Assembly: GCA_002691835.1 (NCBI GenBank)
Contig: NZJA01000058.1
Span: 1 to 20,372, forward strand
Source of the DNA: Planctomycetota bacterium
GTDB taxonomy: Bacteria > Planctomycetota > UBA8108 > UBA1146
Direction: 5' to 3'
DNA length: 20,372 nt
The position numbers were made by a program, and so were the translations under genes. Below are positions 7,380 through 14,890 of the stretch, piece by piece. How positions within the stretch are numbered: the first letter of the stretch is position 1; the number at the start of each line of letters is the position of its first letter. Below the pieces are notes generated by a model, which saw only the letters and a program-made list of their open reading frames with translations, made no database searches and was not told the DNA's origin.

Positions 7380-8480
7380 GTGTTAAGCATCGCCATCGAT
7401 GCGACAGCTGCATGTACCCCGAAGCCAACGGGGATTGGTCGCTATACAGAAGGGCTGACAAAAGCGCTCTCCCAGCGTCAAGTTCGTCTTGAAATCGGAA
7501 CCCGTTATTCCCATTTCCAACATCGAAAACACCGACTTCAGGCATCGAGTGCTCGTGAGTTCTGGATTCAGGAGCCGATATGGCCGTTATCCAGAAGAGT
7601 GGATGTGATTCACGTGACCGACGCACGTGTTCCTCGTTGGCCACTTCTGAACTCGAGGATTCCAAGAGTGGCGACTCTGCATGATGTCTTTCATATCCTT
7701 CCGGAATTGGGCCATGGAGATCAATTTTCAACGCAAGATTTTGCCCGGAAAAAAGTCGAAAGATATCGGCAAATCGCTAACGAATGTGATCGGATTATCT
7801 CTGTCAGCGAAACGACCAAGGAAGATTTCCTTCGTCATATCGAATGTGAACCTGGAAAAGTAAAAGTGGTTCAGCATGGCATCGATGACATCTTTTTTTC
7901 GGAAAATTCCAACCAGGAAGATGTCGATATCCTTGAAGCCCTGGGGGTTCCAACAGGAGGGATTCTCTATGTTGGGGATGTTTCTGCCCGAAAAAATCTG
8001 AAGGGAATCATCTCCGGATTTTTGGCTGCAGACTTGGAGCCGAACTGTCCTTTGATCCTTGTCGGTGAATCGACTTATCGTTCAGAGGAAGTGGAATCGC
8101 TGATCAGGAATGCCGGCAAGCGAAGAATCATTCGTCTGTCCTGGCAAAAGCAGGAAATCCTTGCTGCACTTTACCGGCAATCAAAAACGCTTCTCTTCTG
8201 TACATATTACGAAGGCTTCGGATTACCAATTCTCGAAGCTCTTGCATGTGGAACTCCTGTCGTGATTTCACAGAGCGGAGCCGCACCTGAAGTGGCGGGG
8301 GGGCATGGTTACCCCTGCGATGCTGGAGATCCGGAGTCGATTGCCGAAGCGCTGGTCAACGCCATCAAGACTTCCGCCAAGAATATTCTGAGCGGACAGG
8401 AATACGCACGAACCTTTACGTGGGATCGTTGCGCAAAGAAAACAGAGGTCGTTTACCAGAATGCGTTGGGGAGGATTTGA
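7380..8480 (+). CDS. GT4-family glycosyltransferase embedded in the hydroxyproline operon
   Basis: Predicted retaining GT-B glycosyltransferase that moves a sugar from a nucleotide-sugar donor to an unknown acceptor; cytoplasmic or membrane-peripheral. The 366-residue protein has the N-terminal acceptor-domain signature IAIDATA...TGIGRYTEGL (residues 4-26), an ILYVGDVSARKNL segment where the C-terminal Rossmann domain starts (about 195-207), and the donor-site E-x7-E motif EGFGLPILE (278-286) followed by ACGTPVV. This resembles the mannosyltransferase-like subgroup of GT4. GTG start at 7380 is chosen from the ribosome-binding site. Its TGA shares one base with the ATG of the next gene, so it is co-translated with the dehydrogenase. 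It has no known role in hydroxyproline breakdown. The acceptor and donor cannot be deduced. Confidence 0.88.
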   Translation: MLSIAIDATAACTPKPTGIGRYTEGLTKALSQRQVRLEIGTRYSHFQHRKHRLQASSAREFWIQEPIWPLSRRVDVIHVTDARVPRWPLLNSRIPRVATLHDVFHILPELGHGDQFSTQDFARKKVERYRQIANECDRIISVSETTKEDFLRHIECEPGKVKVVQHGIDDIFFSENSNQEDVDILEALGVPTGGILYVGDVSARKNLKGIISGFLAADLEPNCPLILVGESTYRSEEVESLIRNAGKRRIIRLSWQKQEILAALYRQSKTLLFCTYYEGFGLPILEALACGTPVVISQSGAAPEVAGGHGYPCDAGDPESIAEALVNAIKTSAKNILSGQEYARTFTWDRCAKKTEVVYQNALGRI

Positions 8481-9634
8481 TGGATCGTCACCACGTTATA
8501 GTGATCGGTGCTGGAATTGTCGGGGTTTCTTGTGCCCGCGAATTGGCCCAGCGGGGGAGCAGAGTCACCTTGATCGAGGCGGGTCCGGGAGTCGGGGTAC
8601 AAGGTGCGACTGCTGCGGGTATGGGACACATCGTCGTCAATGATGGAGATCCCGATGTATTGCAGCTTTGTCTTCGGGGGCGGGAAAAGTGGAGAGAGCT
8701 GCTCAGTGGGCAGGTTGGCGATCAGGGTTATTGGAATACCGGGACCCTTTGGGTTGCAGAGGATGATGAGCAATTGGAACAGCTCAGAGATTCCAGAAAT
8801 CGCTTGCAGGCAGCTGGTGTTGATTGCCAGATCTTCGACACTTCTGAACTGATGAAGTTGGAGCCGGCCCTGTCCAGGAGCCTCGCAGGTGGATTGCAAA
8901 TTCCACAAGATGGAGTGATCTATGCCCCGCGAGTGGCTTCCGAGCTCTGGAAGAACATTCCTGAAATTGAAACTTGTTTGAATCGTCGTGTGGTCGGACT
9001 GGGTGACGGCTGTATCACACTTGAAAATGGCGAGGAACTGAAAGCGGATGCCCTGATCGTCGCCACGGGGATTTCACTGCTGGATCAGTGGAATGATGCC
9101 GAGAGCCCCTGGAAAAAATCACTGCGAATCCTTCCCCGCGAAGGTCACCTGGCGATCACTGGCCGTGGCACTGGCGTGATCCGTCATCATCTAGTGGAAG
9201 CGGGCTATCAGAAGGGGGCACACGATGTCGCGGGTGAAGCGGTGGCATGTGCAATTCTTCCTCGGCAAACCGACCAACTCTGTTTGGGATCTTCTCGACG
9301 ACCGGGTACTGCTGGCAAGGTGGATCCGCAGATGATGCAAAAGGTTATCGATCGCTGCGATCGTTTTGTTCCAGGAATTCGCAGCCTTCCGATTCTTCGG
9401 TCATGGACCGGTGCACGGGCTGCGACTGTCGATGGAAAGCCGCTGATCGGCCCGGTTCCAGGTTGGAATCAAACCTGGCTAGTTGGCGGATTCGAAGGAT
9501 TGGGGATTACTCAAGCTCCTGCAGCTGCAGAACTGGTGGCCCAAAGAATTTATGCGGAGAAGTGTACTCTCGATCCGCATCCCTGGGACCCCGGGCGTGC
9601 GATGGTAAATTCTGCTGGAGGGTCGAATGGGTAA
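8480..9634 (+). CDS. FAD-dependent D-hydroxyproline dehydrogenase, DAO-family subunit
   Basis: Likely oxidises cis-4-hydroxy-D-proline to 1-pyrroline-4-hydroxy-2-carboxylate. The 384-residue protein is a DAO-fold oxidoreductase. It has the N-terminal FAD motif VIVIGAGIVGVSCA (GxGxxG at 10-15), an acidic E33 ending the second strand (LIEAG), and a C-terminal FAD-contact region with WTGARAATVDGKPLIGPVPG and VGGFEGLGITQAPA. It corresponds to the beta subunit (LhpB-like) of the hetero-oligomeric D-hydroxyproline dehydrogenase known in Pseudomonas; the next gene supplies the other parts. The ATG at 8480-8482 shares a base with the upstream TGA and has GGGGAGG just before it. The frame is open earlier, to 8420, but that part overlaps the glycosyltransferase. 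The stop overlaps the next start by 8 nt. A generic D-amino-acid or glycine/sarcosine oxidase is the alternative. Confidence 0.85.
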   Translation: MDRHHVIVIGAGIVGVSCARELAQRGSRVTLIEAGPGVGVQGATAAGMGHIVVNDGDPDVLQLCLRGREKWRELLSGQVGDQGYWNTGTLWVAEDDEQLEQLRDSRNRLQAAGVDCQIFDTSELMKLEPALSRSLAGGLQIPQDGVIYAPRVASELWKNIPEIETCLNRRVVGLGDGCITLENGEELKADALIVATGISLLDQWNDAESPWKKSLRILPREGHLAITGRGTGVIRHHLVEAGYQKGAHDVAGEAVACAILPRQTDQLCLGSSRRPGTAGKVDPQMMQKVIDRCDRFVPGIRSLPILRSWTGARAATVDGKPLIGPVPGWNQTWLVGGFEGLGITQAPAAAELVAQRIYAEKCTLDPHPWDPGRAMVNSAGGSNG

Positions 9635-11180
9635 AGCCGTCCGCATTCTGGTCGATGGGGCTTCTATTCAGGCTGAGGAGGGTCAGTCTCTGACCTCTGC
9701 TTTGATGATGGCTGGAATCCCCGCCGTTCGTAAATCTCCAGAAGGAGAAGCACGGGGAGCTCTCTGTGCTATGGGCACATGTTATGAGTGCCGAGCGACG
9801 GTGAATGGTGTTCGCGGAGTCCGGACCTGTTTGGTGGCGGTTGAAGATGGGATGCGCATCGAACGAGAAGAAAAGTTGAAGCCATCTTCTTTAAGTTTGT
9901 CATCAATGAAAGATTCAGCAGATCGCAACGAGACAGTCGAGACAAATCTCGTCGTGATTGGAGCGGGTCCTGCTGGCCTTGCTGCGGCTTGTGCAGCTGC
10001 AGAGCTAGGGCTCGATGTCATCGTTATCGATGAATCGATGGGACCTGGGGGACGCATTTGGAGTCATCGGCATGATCCTCCACTCGCTGCAAGAAATTGG
10101 CTTGAACGTGCGAGAGAGGCTGGCGTTCGAAGGTTGCAGGGCTACACGGTCTATCAAGGTCAGCCCGGTATTCTACAAGTCGCTCGAATCACCGATGGAC
10201 GCAGACTTGAGGTGCGCTGCCAAAAAATAGTGGTCGCAACCGGGGCCAGAGAAAGGTTTTTACCTTTTCCTGGTTGGACTCTGCCCGGTGTGGTGGGTGC
10301 AGGAGCTTTGCAATCCCTCATTAAGGGAGGGCTCCAGCTTAAGAAACGCAGGGTACTGGTCGCCGGAACCGGTCCACTCTTATTGGCAGTCGCTCGTGTC
10401 GCTCGCCAATCTGGCGCAGAAGTGATCCTTGCCGAACAATCTTCAATGGTTCAACGAACCAGCCTGGCCATCCCCTTGTTGCTGTCCCCTTCTCGATGGA
10501 AACCAGCTCTGCAGCTGTGGCAATCCTTGAGAGGGATCGATCAATACTCATCCAGTTGGGTGAGGGAAGCTCGGGGGGATCATTCTGTCAGAGAGGTCGT
10601 TTTGAGGACTCCTTCCGGGGATCAGGTGCTTTCAGTCGATGGTTTGGCTGTGGGCTATGGACTCATTCCAGAATCGAGAGTGGCTGCTGGACTCGGTTGT
10701 GAACTTGAAGAATCAGGAACCGTCCGCGTCGATGCTCTGCAACAGACTTCGGTCGAGGGAGTTTTGTGTGCTGGTGAGCCGACAGGAGTTTCCGGCTGCG
10801 AAGCGGCTCTCGATGAGGGTCTGGTAGCAGGGATTGTTGCCGCAGGGCGAAATCCTCGGGCAAGGCTTTTGGCGAGGGTTCGCAGGCATCGATTCTGGGG
10901 ACAGGCCCTCGAATCGGCCCATCCCCTTCGGGATGAAGTGTTACAGCTGGCTGGAGATCGCGAGATCCTGTGCCGTTGCGAAGATGTGCGCATTGGCGAA
11001 TTGTCACAGGTGACCTCTGTTCGTGAGGCACGTTTGATTCACAGAGTGGGAATGGGCCCATGTCAGGGCAGAGTTTGTGAATCTTCTCCAATCTGTCAAG
11101 CGCTGTCGGGATCCGATACGATTCGACCTCCATGGGCAGTTGTTCCGGGAGAAAACACGAATCGTGAAAAGCAGATATGA
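9627..11180 (+). CDS. Fused [2Fe-2S] ferredoxin–FAD–Bfd dehydrogenase subunit (gamma+alpha)
   Basis: Predicted electron-transfer partner of the preceding DAO subunit. The 517-residue protein joins two proteins that are separate subunits in Pseudomonas D-hydroxyproline dehydrogenase. Residues about 1-85 are a Fer2_4-type domain with plant-ferredoxin cysteines C47-x4-C52-x2-C55-x12-C68. A linker (85-105) leads to a pyridine-nucleotide-disulfide-oxidoreductase-like FAD domain: GAGPAG (112-117), VVATGARER (202-210), and a second nucleotide-type loop AGTGPLLLA (246-254). The C-terminus is a Bfd-like [2Fe-2S] site with C449-x-C451 and C479-x4-C484 (GPCQGRVC). The same architecture occurs in HcnB and sarcosine/opine oxidase alpha subunits. 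ATG at 9627 with GGAGGG just upstream, overlapping the preceding gene by 8 nt. An opine or sarcosine oxidase is possible, but the neighbours argue for D-hydroxyproline. Confidence 0.85.
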   Translation: MGKAVRILVDGASIQAEEGQSLTSALMMAGIPAVRKSPEGEARGALCAMGTCYECRATVNGVRGVRTCLVAVEDGMRIEREEKLKPSSLSLSSMKDSADRNETVETNLVVIGAGPAGLAAACAAAELGLDVIVIDESMGPGGRIWSHRHDPPLAARNWLERAREAGVRRLQGYTVYQGQPGILQVARITDGRRLEVRCQKIVVATGARERFLPFPGWTLPGVVGAGALQSLIKGGLQLKKRRVLVAGTGPLLLAVARVARQSGAEVILAEQSSMVQRTSLAIPLLLSPSRWKPALQLWQSLRGIDQYSSSWVREARGDHSVREVVLRTPSGDQVLSVDGLAVGYGLIPESRVAAGLGCELEESGTVRVDALQQTSVEGVLCAGEPTGVSGCEAALDEGLVAGIVAAGRNPRARLLARVRRHRFWGQALESAHPLRDEVLQLAGDREILCRCEDVRIGELSQVTSVREARLIHRVGMGPCQGRVCESSPICQALSGSDTIRPPWAVVPGENTNREKQI

Positions 11181-11248
11181 AAATTGATCGCGGATCGATC
11201 GAGAGATCTGATTGAGCGACTCGTAAGATCGTTCAGCAACTTGAAGAG

Positions 11249-11255
11249 AGGAGGG
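11249..11255 (+). promoter_or_regulatory. Strong Shine-Dalgarno pointing to an ATC codon
   Basis: AGGAGGG ends 4 nt before ATC at 11260-11262. No ATG or GTG follows in the frame of the binding-protein gene before its signal sequence. An in-frame TGA at 11242-11244 prevents an earlier start. Confidence 0.6.
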
Positions 11256-11259
11256 CACC

Positions 11260-12144
11260 ATCGATCGCAAATCACTGATTCTTTTGGGAGTCCTCGCTCT
11301 TTTGGCGACCCTGCTTTCATTTTGGGTTCAAAAATCCGGAGTTGGTCAGGCCAGCTTTTCTGGAGGAAGCCGCCTTGCCTCACTGGCCCCTTGTATCACT
11401 TCATCTCTGATTGCTCTTGGAGGTGAGGACCGATTGGCTCTGATCAGTGACTATTGTCCACAGGTCGCGGATCTCCCGCGGGGAGGTACGGCTCTTTCGC
11501 CTGATCTGGAAAGAGTCAAACGATCGGGAGCAACGGTGGTTCTCGCTCGTGCAGCTGGTGGAGTTCCAGTCGACTCGATTGGCAGGGTGGGGCAGCCAGT
11601 CGTACTCCCCTGGTCGAATGTCGATGAGATGTGTGAAAGCATTCAGCGACTCGGTGAACTCAGTGGAACTGAAATGGCTGCAAGGCAGTTGGTGGAAGAT
11701 TTGAAAGATGGCCTGAAGTCTCGCGAATCTGCCGACATGCCGGAAGTGTTACTGGTGATTGGCGGTCCACTCGATCGAAGCGGTGGGCCTTGGGTGATTC
11801 GGAGTGACTCTCTCCACGGTCAAGCACTGAAAGCAGCAGGGTATCGAAATGCGCTGAAGGATCAGCGGCTCGGAGCGCCTCAACTGTCGATTGAAGCCCT
11901 CGTGGAAATGGATCCGAGTGTCATTATTCATTTGGTTCCGGCCGAGGGAGATGAGCTGGTCGATCAGGCGGTTCGAGATTCCTACTCAGGGATACCGGGT
12001 TTAAATGCTTGGAAAGAAAAGAGAATTGGTGCGATTCAAGATCCGGCGATCCTCGATGAAGGTCCAGGTTTGCTGACGCTGGTCGAACAGCTGCGCAGAG
12101 AAATCGAGCTTCTGACCGGCAACAAGGTGGAGGCATCGCGATGA
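11260..12144 (+). CDS. Periplasmic binding protein of a BtuF/FecB-type importer (apparent ATC start)
   Basis: Predicted extracytoplasmic substrate receptor for the fused transporter that follows. About 294 residues if translation begins at ATC 11260; a conservative TTG start at 11284 would give 286 residues but has no Shine-Dalgarno and removes the basic residues from the signal. From 11260 the N-terminus reads M-D-R-K-S followed by a hydrophobic stretch (about 6-23), a signal peptide or anchor with no lipobox cysteine. The mature part matches the helical-backbone metal-receptor (TroA/BtuF) fold: RLASLAPCITSSLIALGGEDRLALIS, then LSPDLERVKRSGATVVLA, and a later segment with SIEALVEMDPSVIIHLVP. 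The family binds B12, haem or ferric chelates; the ligand here is unknown. Its TGA overlaps the next ATG (ATGA). Confidence 0.8.
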   Translation: MDRKSLILLGVLALLATLLSFWVQKSGVGQASFSGGSRLASLAPCITSSLIALGGEDRLALISDYCPQVADLPRGGTALSPDLERVKRSGATVVLARAAGGVPVDSIGRVGQPVVLPWSNVDEMCESIQRLGELSGTEMAARQLVEDLKDGLKSRESADMPEVLLVIGGPLDRSGGPWVIRSDSLHGQALKAAGYRNALKDQRLGAPQLSIEALVEMDPSVIIHLVPAEGDELVDQAVRDSYSGIPGLNAWKEKRIGAIQDPAILDEGPGLLTLVEQLRREIELLTGNKVEASR

Positions 12145-13862
12145 GCATCACCACTGGGATTTCACTCGAAGGACTCTCGATCTGCCGAAGTGGGAATCCG
12201 ATCTTAAAGGGGGTCGATCTCGAGATCGCCTCCGGTGAGTTTGTTGCCATCGTGGGTGCAAATGGTTCCGGCAAGTCGACTCTTCTTGGGGCACTGCTGG
12301 GTCAAGTTTCTACAGAATCAGGGGATATTCGGGTGGATGGGAAATCCATCGCTGGCATCTCTGATCAGGAGAGGGCCAGTCTTTTTGCATGGCTGCCGCA
12401 AGAAAGTCCGGTACCAGAACCCATCTTGGTGCAAGAGTTGGTGGCCGCTGCTCGTTATCACCTCGATGAACCTCGGCCGATGGCTCTCGATCAGGCTCGA
12501 TCCGCATTAGTCGAAAGCGGTGCCGGTGAGTTGGCGAACCGCTGGTGGAACGAACTTTCAGGTGGCGAGAGACAGCGGGTGGAACTCGCGACATTAAAAG
12601 CACAGTGTGCTCGTGTCTGGCTCCTCGATGAGCCTGCCAATCACCTGGATCCGGTATGGAGATCGAGACTTCTGGGAGAGTTAGAGAAGCGAGTGGTTTC
12701 GGGCGAAACGGTGGTGGTCGTGATTCATGACATCCGCTGGCTGGATGAACTGAAACAAATTAAGCCACGGATCTTGGCCCTTGCTGATGGTCGTTTGGTT
12801 TACGACGGCCCAGATCCCAAGGAATTAGGTGAAGATTGGCCCACTCATATTTGGGGTTCAACAGATCTTCAAAGTCTCTCACCGGAGACCCGCTCAGTCA
12901 GTCGCCAACCGTGGAATCTGTTTCACATGCTGGTTTGGGGGCTGGTCACATTTCTTGTGGGAATTGCCTCAGCCTGGATCGGTCCCGCCCTGTCAGGGGA
13001 ATTGGGGAATGAGATCCTGTGGGATCTCAGGGTGCCTCGTGCGCTGGCAGGCATGATTTTAGGTGCGGTACTCGCAGGAGCGGGTGCGGTTTTGCAGACT
13101 CTTTTGCAAAACCCTTTGGCGACTCCTGGGACGGTTGGAACCACTGCAGGAGCCTCTCTCGGTGTTATGGTCGCACTGCTCCTGGGTGCTGAAGTTGCAT
13201 GGATTGGAATTCCGCTTCTTCCTTTGGCTGCTTTTATTGGAGCAATGCTGGTCACCTCTGTCGTCGTTCTGGTCGCAGCCCGTCATCGAACACGCACAGA
13301 AGATGTGTTGTTGGCTGGAATCGCTCTCACCCTGATGACTGGGGCGATTTCATCCGCGTTGAGACTCGGGTTTGATCAAGTGATGGCCCTCGATGCCCTG
13401 CGTTGGTCGTTGGGAAGCCTGACGATGATTGGTTTTGATCGACTCGGACTGGCGATTCCTTTTTTGCTGATGTCCCTCGTCGGAATGTTGACTTTATTGC
13501 GCCCCCTTGACGTTCTCGTTTCAGGGTCTGATCGGGCACGCACGCGCGGGGTGAATGTCCCTCGAATAAGGACTTTGGGAGTAGGGCTGTCATCTCTTGG
13601 AGTTGCCGCTGGGGTCGCGCTGGCTGGACCGATTGGATTTGTGGGGCTCGTATGCCCGCATATCATGCGTTTGCTCGGTGGTGGGCAACCACGATTTCTC
13701 GTGCCTGCTTCCATGTTGCTGGGGCTCGGATTTTTACCGCTCTGCGACAGTCTGGGCCGGGTAATGTTGGATCAGCGGGAGGTGCCAGTGGGTGTGATTA
13801 CCGCAGCGATCGGGGCACCGATGCTGTTTATATTGGTTCTGAGACGCTCCCGTCACCACTAA
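12141..13862 (+). CDS. Fused ABC ATPase–FecCD/BtuC permease of a chelate/corrinoid importer
   Basis: One 573-residue chain carries both halves of a type II ABC importer that are normally separate genes. Residues 1-240 are the ATPase: Walker A GANGSGKST (39-47), Q-loop Q87, signature LSGGERQ (139-145), Walker B VWLLDE (159-164) and switch H196. After a linker, residues about 260-573 are a FecCD permease: a first helix (262-281), then RVPRALAGMILGAVLAGAG and QNPLATPGTVGTTAGASLG (298-341), and the conserved GPIGFVGLVCPHIMRLLGG (496-514), with roughly nine to ten helices. All ATPase motifs look intact, so it should be functional as a dimer. The start ATG overlaps the binding-protein stop; GGAGG lies 7 nt upstream. 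Typical substrates are B12, haem and ferric siderophores. A frameshift or assembly error is unlikely, since the linker is a continuous open frame. Confidence 0.9.
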   Translation: MSITTGISLEGLSICRSGNPILKGVDLEIASGEFVAIVGANGSGKSTLLGALLGQVSTESGDIRVDGKSIAGISDQERASLFAWLPQESPVPEPILVQELVAAARYHLDEPRPMALDQARSALVESGAGELANRWWNELSGGERQRVELATLKAQCARVWLLDEPANHLDPVWRSRLLGELEKRVVSGETVVVVIHDIRWLDELKQIKPRILALADGRLVYDGPDPKELGEDWPTHIWGSTDLQSLSPETRSVSRQPWNLFHMLVWGLVTFLVGIASAWIGPALSGELGNEILWDLRVPRALAGMILGAVLAGAGAVLQTLLQNPLATPGTVGTTAGASLGVMVALLLGAEVAWIGIPLLPLAAFIGAMLVTSVVVLVAARHRTRTEDVLLAGIALTLMTGAISSALRLGFDQVMALDALRWSLGSLTMIGFDRLGLAIPFLLMSLVGMLTLLRPLDVLVSGSDRARTRGVNVPRIRTLGVGLSSLGVAAGVALAGPIGFVGLVCPHIMRLLGGGQPRFLVPASMLLGLGFLPLCDSLGRVMLDQREVPVGVITAAIGAPMLFILVLRRSRHH

Positions 13863-13897
13863 ATCTGTTTGCCACAGGATGGGTTTCCGCCGTCTCC

Positions 13898-13907
13898 GGT
13901 CCGGACC
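13898..13907. promoter_or_regulatory. 10-bp palindrome in the intra-operon gap
   Basis: GGTCCGGACC is a perfect palindrome in the 86-bp gap between the transporter and the deaminase gene, the longest gap inside the last six genes. It sits inside a wider pair GTCTC (13892-13896) and GAGAC (13913-13917). It could be an operator, a small RNA stem or chance. No T-tract follows, so it is not a standard terminator. Confidence 0.3.
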
Positions 13908-13948
13908 ATCATGAGACCCGTTGAAAAACTGTGCGAAAGGACCCCCCG

Positions 13949-14890
13949 ATGAATTCTGATTTGCAGTGGCAGTGGGCTGGAGTGATGCCCGCCATTACGA
14001 CTCCCTTTGATGATGCGGGAGAGGTGGACTTCGCCTTCCTTGCAGAGCATGCCGTTTGGCTCGTTGATCATGGTGCAACAGGAATCATCCCGTGTGGTTC
14101 ACTCGGTGAAGGGGCGACTCTGTCTCTTGAGGAAAAACAGCGAGTGATCGATACCATCGTCAGGGCTGTCGGGCATCGAGTGCCGGTTATCCCTGGGATT
14201 GCTGCAGCTTCAACCCGCGACGCTGGCAGACTGGCCGCATCGGCTTCGGTGATGGGCGCACAAGGTTTGATGGTTTTACCGCCCTACATCCATAAAGGGC
14301 CGTTTCACGAAATGGAGGCACATGTGGAAGCGGTGATCGCATCCACGGATCTTCCATGCATGCTCTATAACAATCCGGTCGCCTATGGCATTGATTTTCC
14401 ACCGGGTTGGATTGCTGATCTTGCAGAGCGTCAGCCGCGCTTGAAAGCCGTCAAGGATTCGAGTGGGGACGCCCGTAGAATCACGGCAGTGCGATCCCTC
14501 GTCGGAGATCGTTTGGCTCTATTTGCAGGACTCGATGACATGGTCGTTGAGGCGGTTCGCCAGGGAGCGGTCGGTTGGGTTGCTGGACTCGTCAATGCAC
14601 TGCCAACCGAATCAGTTCTGCTCTTCGACAAGGCCGTTGCCGGTCTGCAGGATCGGAGTGCTGCTCATGAAGCAGATGAAATCTATCGTTGGTTCCTGCC
14701 GATGTTACGTCTCGATTGCGTCCCGGAATTTGTCCAGTTGATCAAATTAGTTCAAAAAGAGGTTCAGCGAGGGTCAGAAAATGTCAGGCCTCCGCGGATT
14801 CCTGCAGTCGGTGCATTGCGGGAAGGGGCTATGGCCATCATTCGAGAAGCCTTGCAAAAACGTCCTGCGATTCTTGAAGGAGAGAAGTAA
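13949..14890 (+). CDS. DHDPS-family 1-pyrroline-4-hydroxy-2-carboxylate deaminase
   Basis: Predicted to convert 1-pyrroline-4-hydroxy-2-carboxylate to 2-oxoglutarate semialdehyde with loss of ammonia, the third step of hydroxyproline breakdown. The 313-residue TIM-barrel protein has the class I aldolase machinery: Schiff-base K169 in LKAVKDSSGD, Tyr140 in MLYNNPVAYG, and GSLGEGATLS (50-59) in the place of the GTTGE(S/A) substrate loop. True DapA (dihydrodipicolinate synthase) usually keeps two Thr in this loop, and the replacement by S-L argues for another substrate. 5-dehydro-4-deoxyglucarate dehydratase, which also yields 2-oxoglutarate semialdehyde, is the main alternative; the epimerase and dehydrogenase upstream favour the hydroxyproline role. 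ATG 13949 is preferred over the in-frame GTG 13931 because AAAGG (13936-13940) precedes it. Its TAA shares one base with the next ATG. Confidence 0.86.
   Translation: MNSDLQWQWAGVMPAITTPFDDAGEVDFAFLAEHAVWLVDHGATGIIPCGSLGEGATLSLEEKQRVIDTIVRAVGHRVPVIPGIAAASTRDAGRLAASASVMGAQGLMVLPPYIHKGPFHEMEAHVEAVIASTDLPCMLYNNPVAYGIDFPPGWIADLAERQPRLKAVKDSSGDARRITAVRSLVGDRLALFAGLDDMVVEAVRQGAVGWVAGLVNALPTESVLLFDKAVAGLQDRSAAHEADEIYRWFLPMLRLDCVPEFVQLIKLVQKEVQRGSENVRPPRIPAVGALREGAMAIIREALQKRPAILEGEK

Noticed and set aside
11177..11215. Twelve-codon frame MKIDRGSIERSD overlapping the end of the fused dehydrogenase gene
   Set aside because: No Shine-Dalgarno of its own, and it stops well before the binding-protein gene; probably chance.
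11181..11259. Possible B12 riboswitch upstream of the importer
   Set aside because: The gap is only about 80 nt, too short for a cobalamin riboswitch, and no B12-box-like segment was recognised.
13949..14890. dapA (lysine biosynthesis) assignment
   Set aside because: The substrate-loop threonines typical of DapA are replaced (GSLGEG) and the operon context fits a hydroxyproline deaminase.
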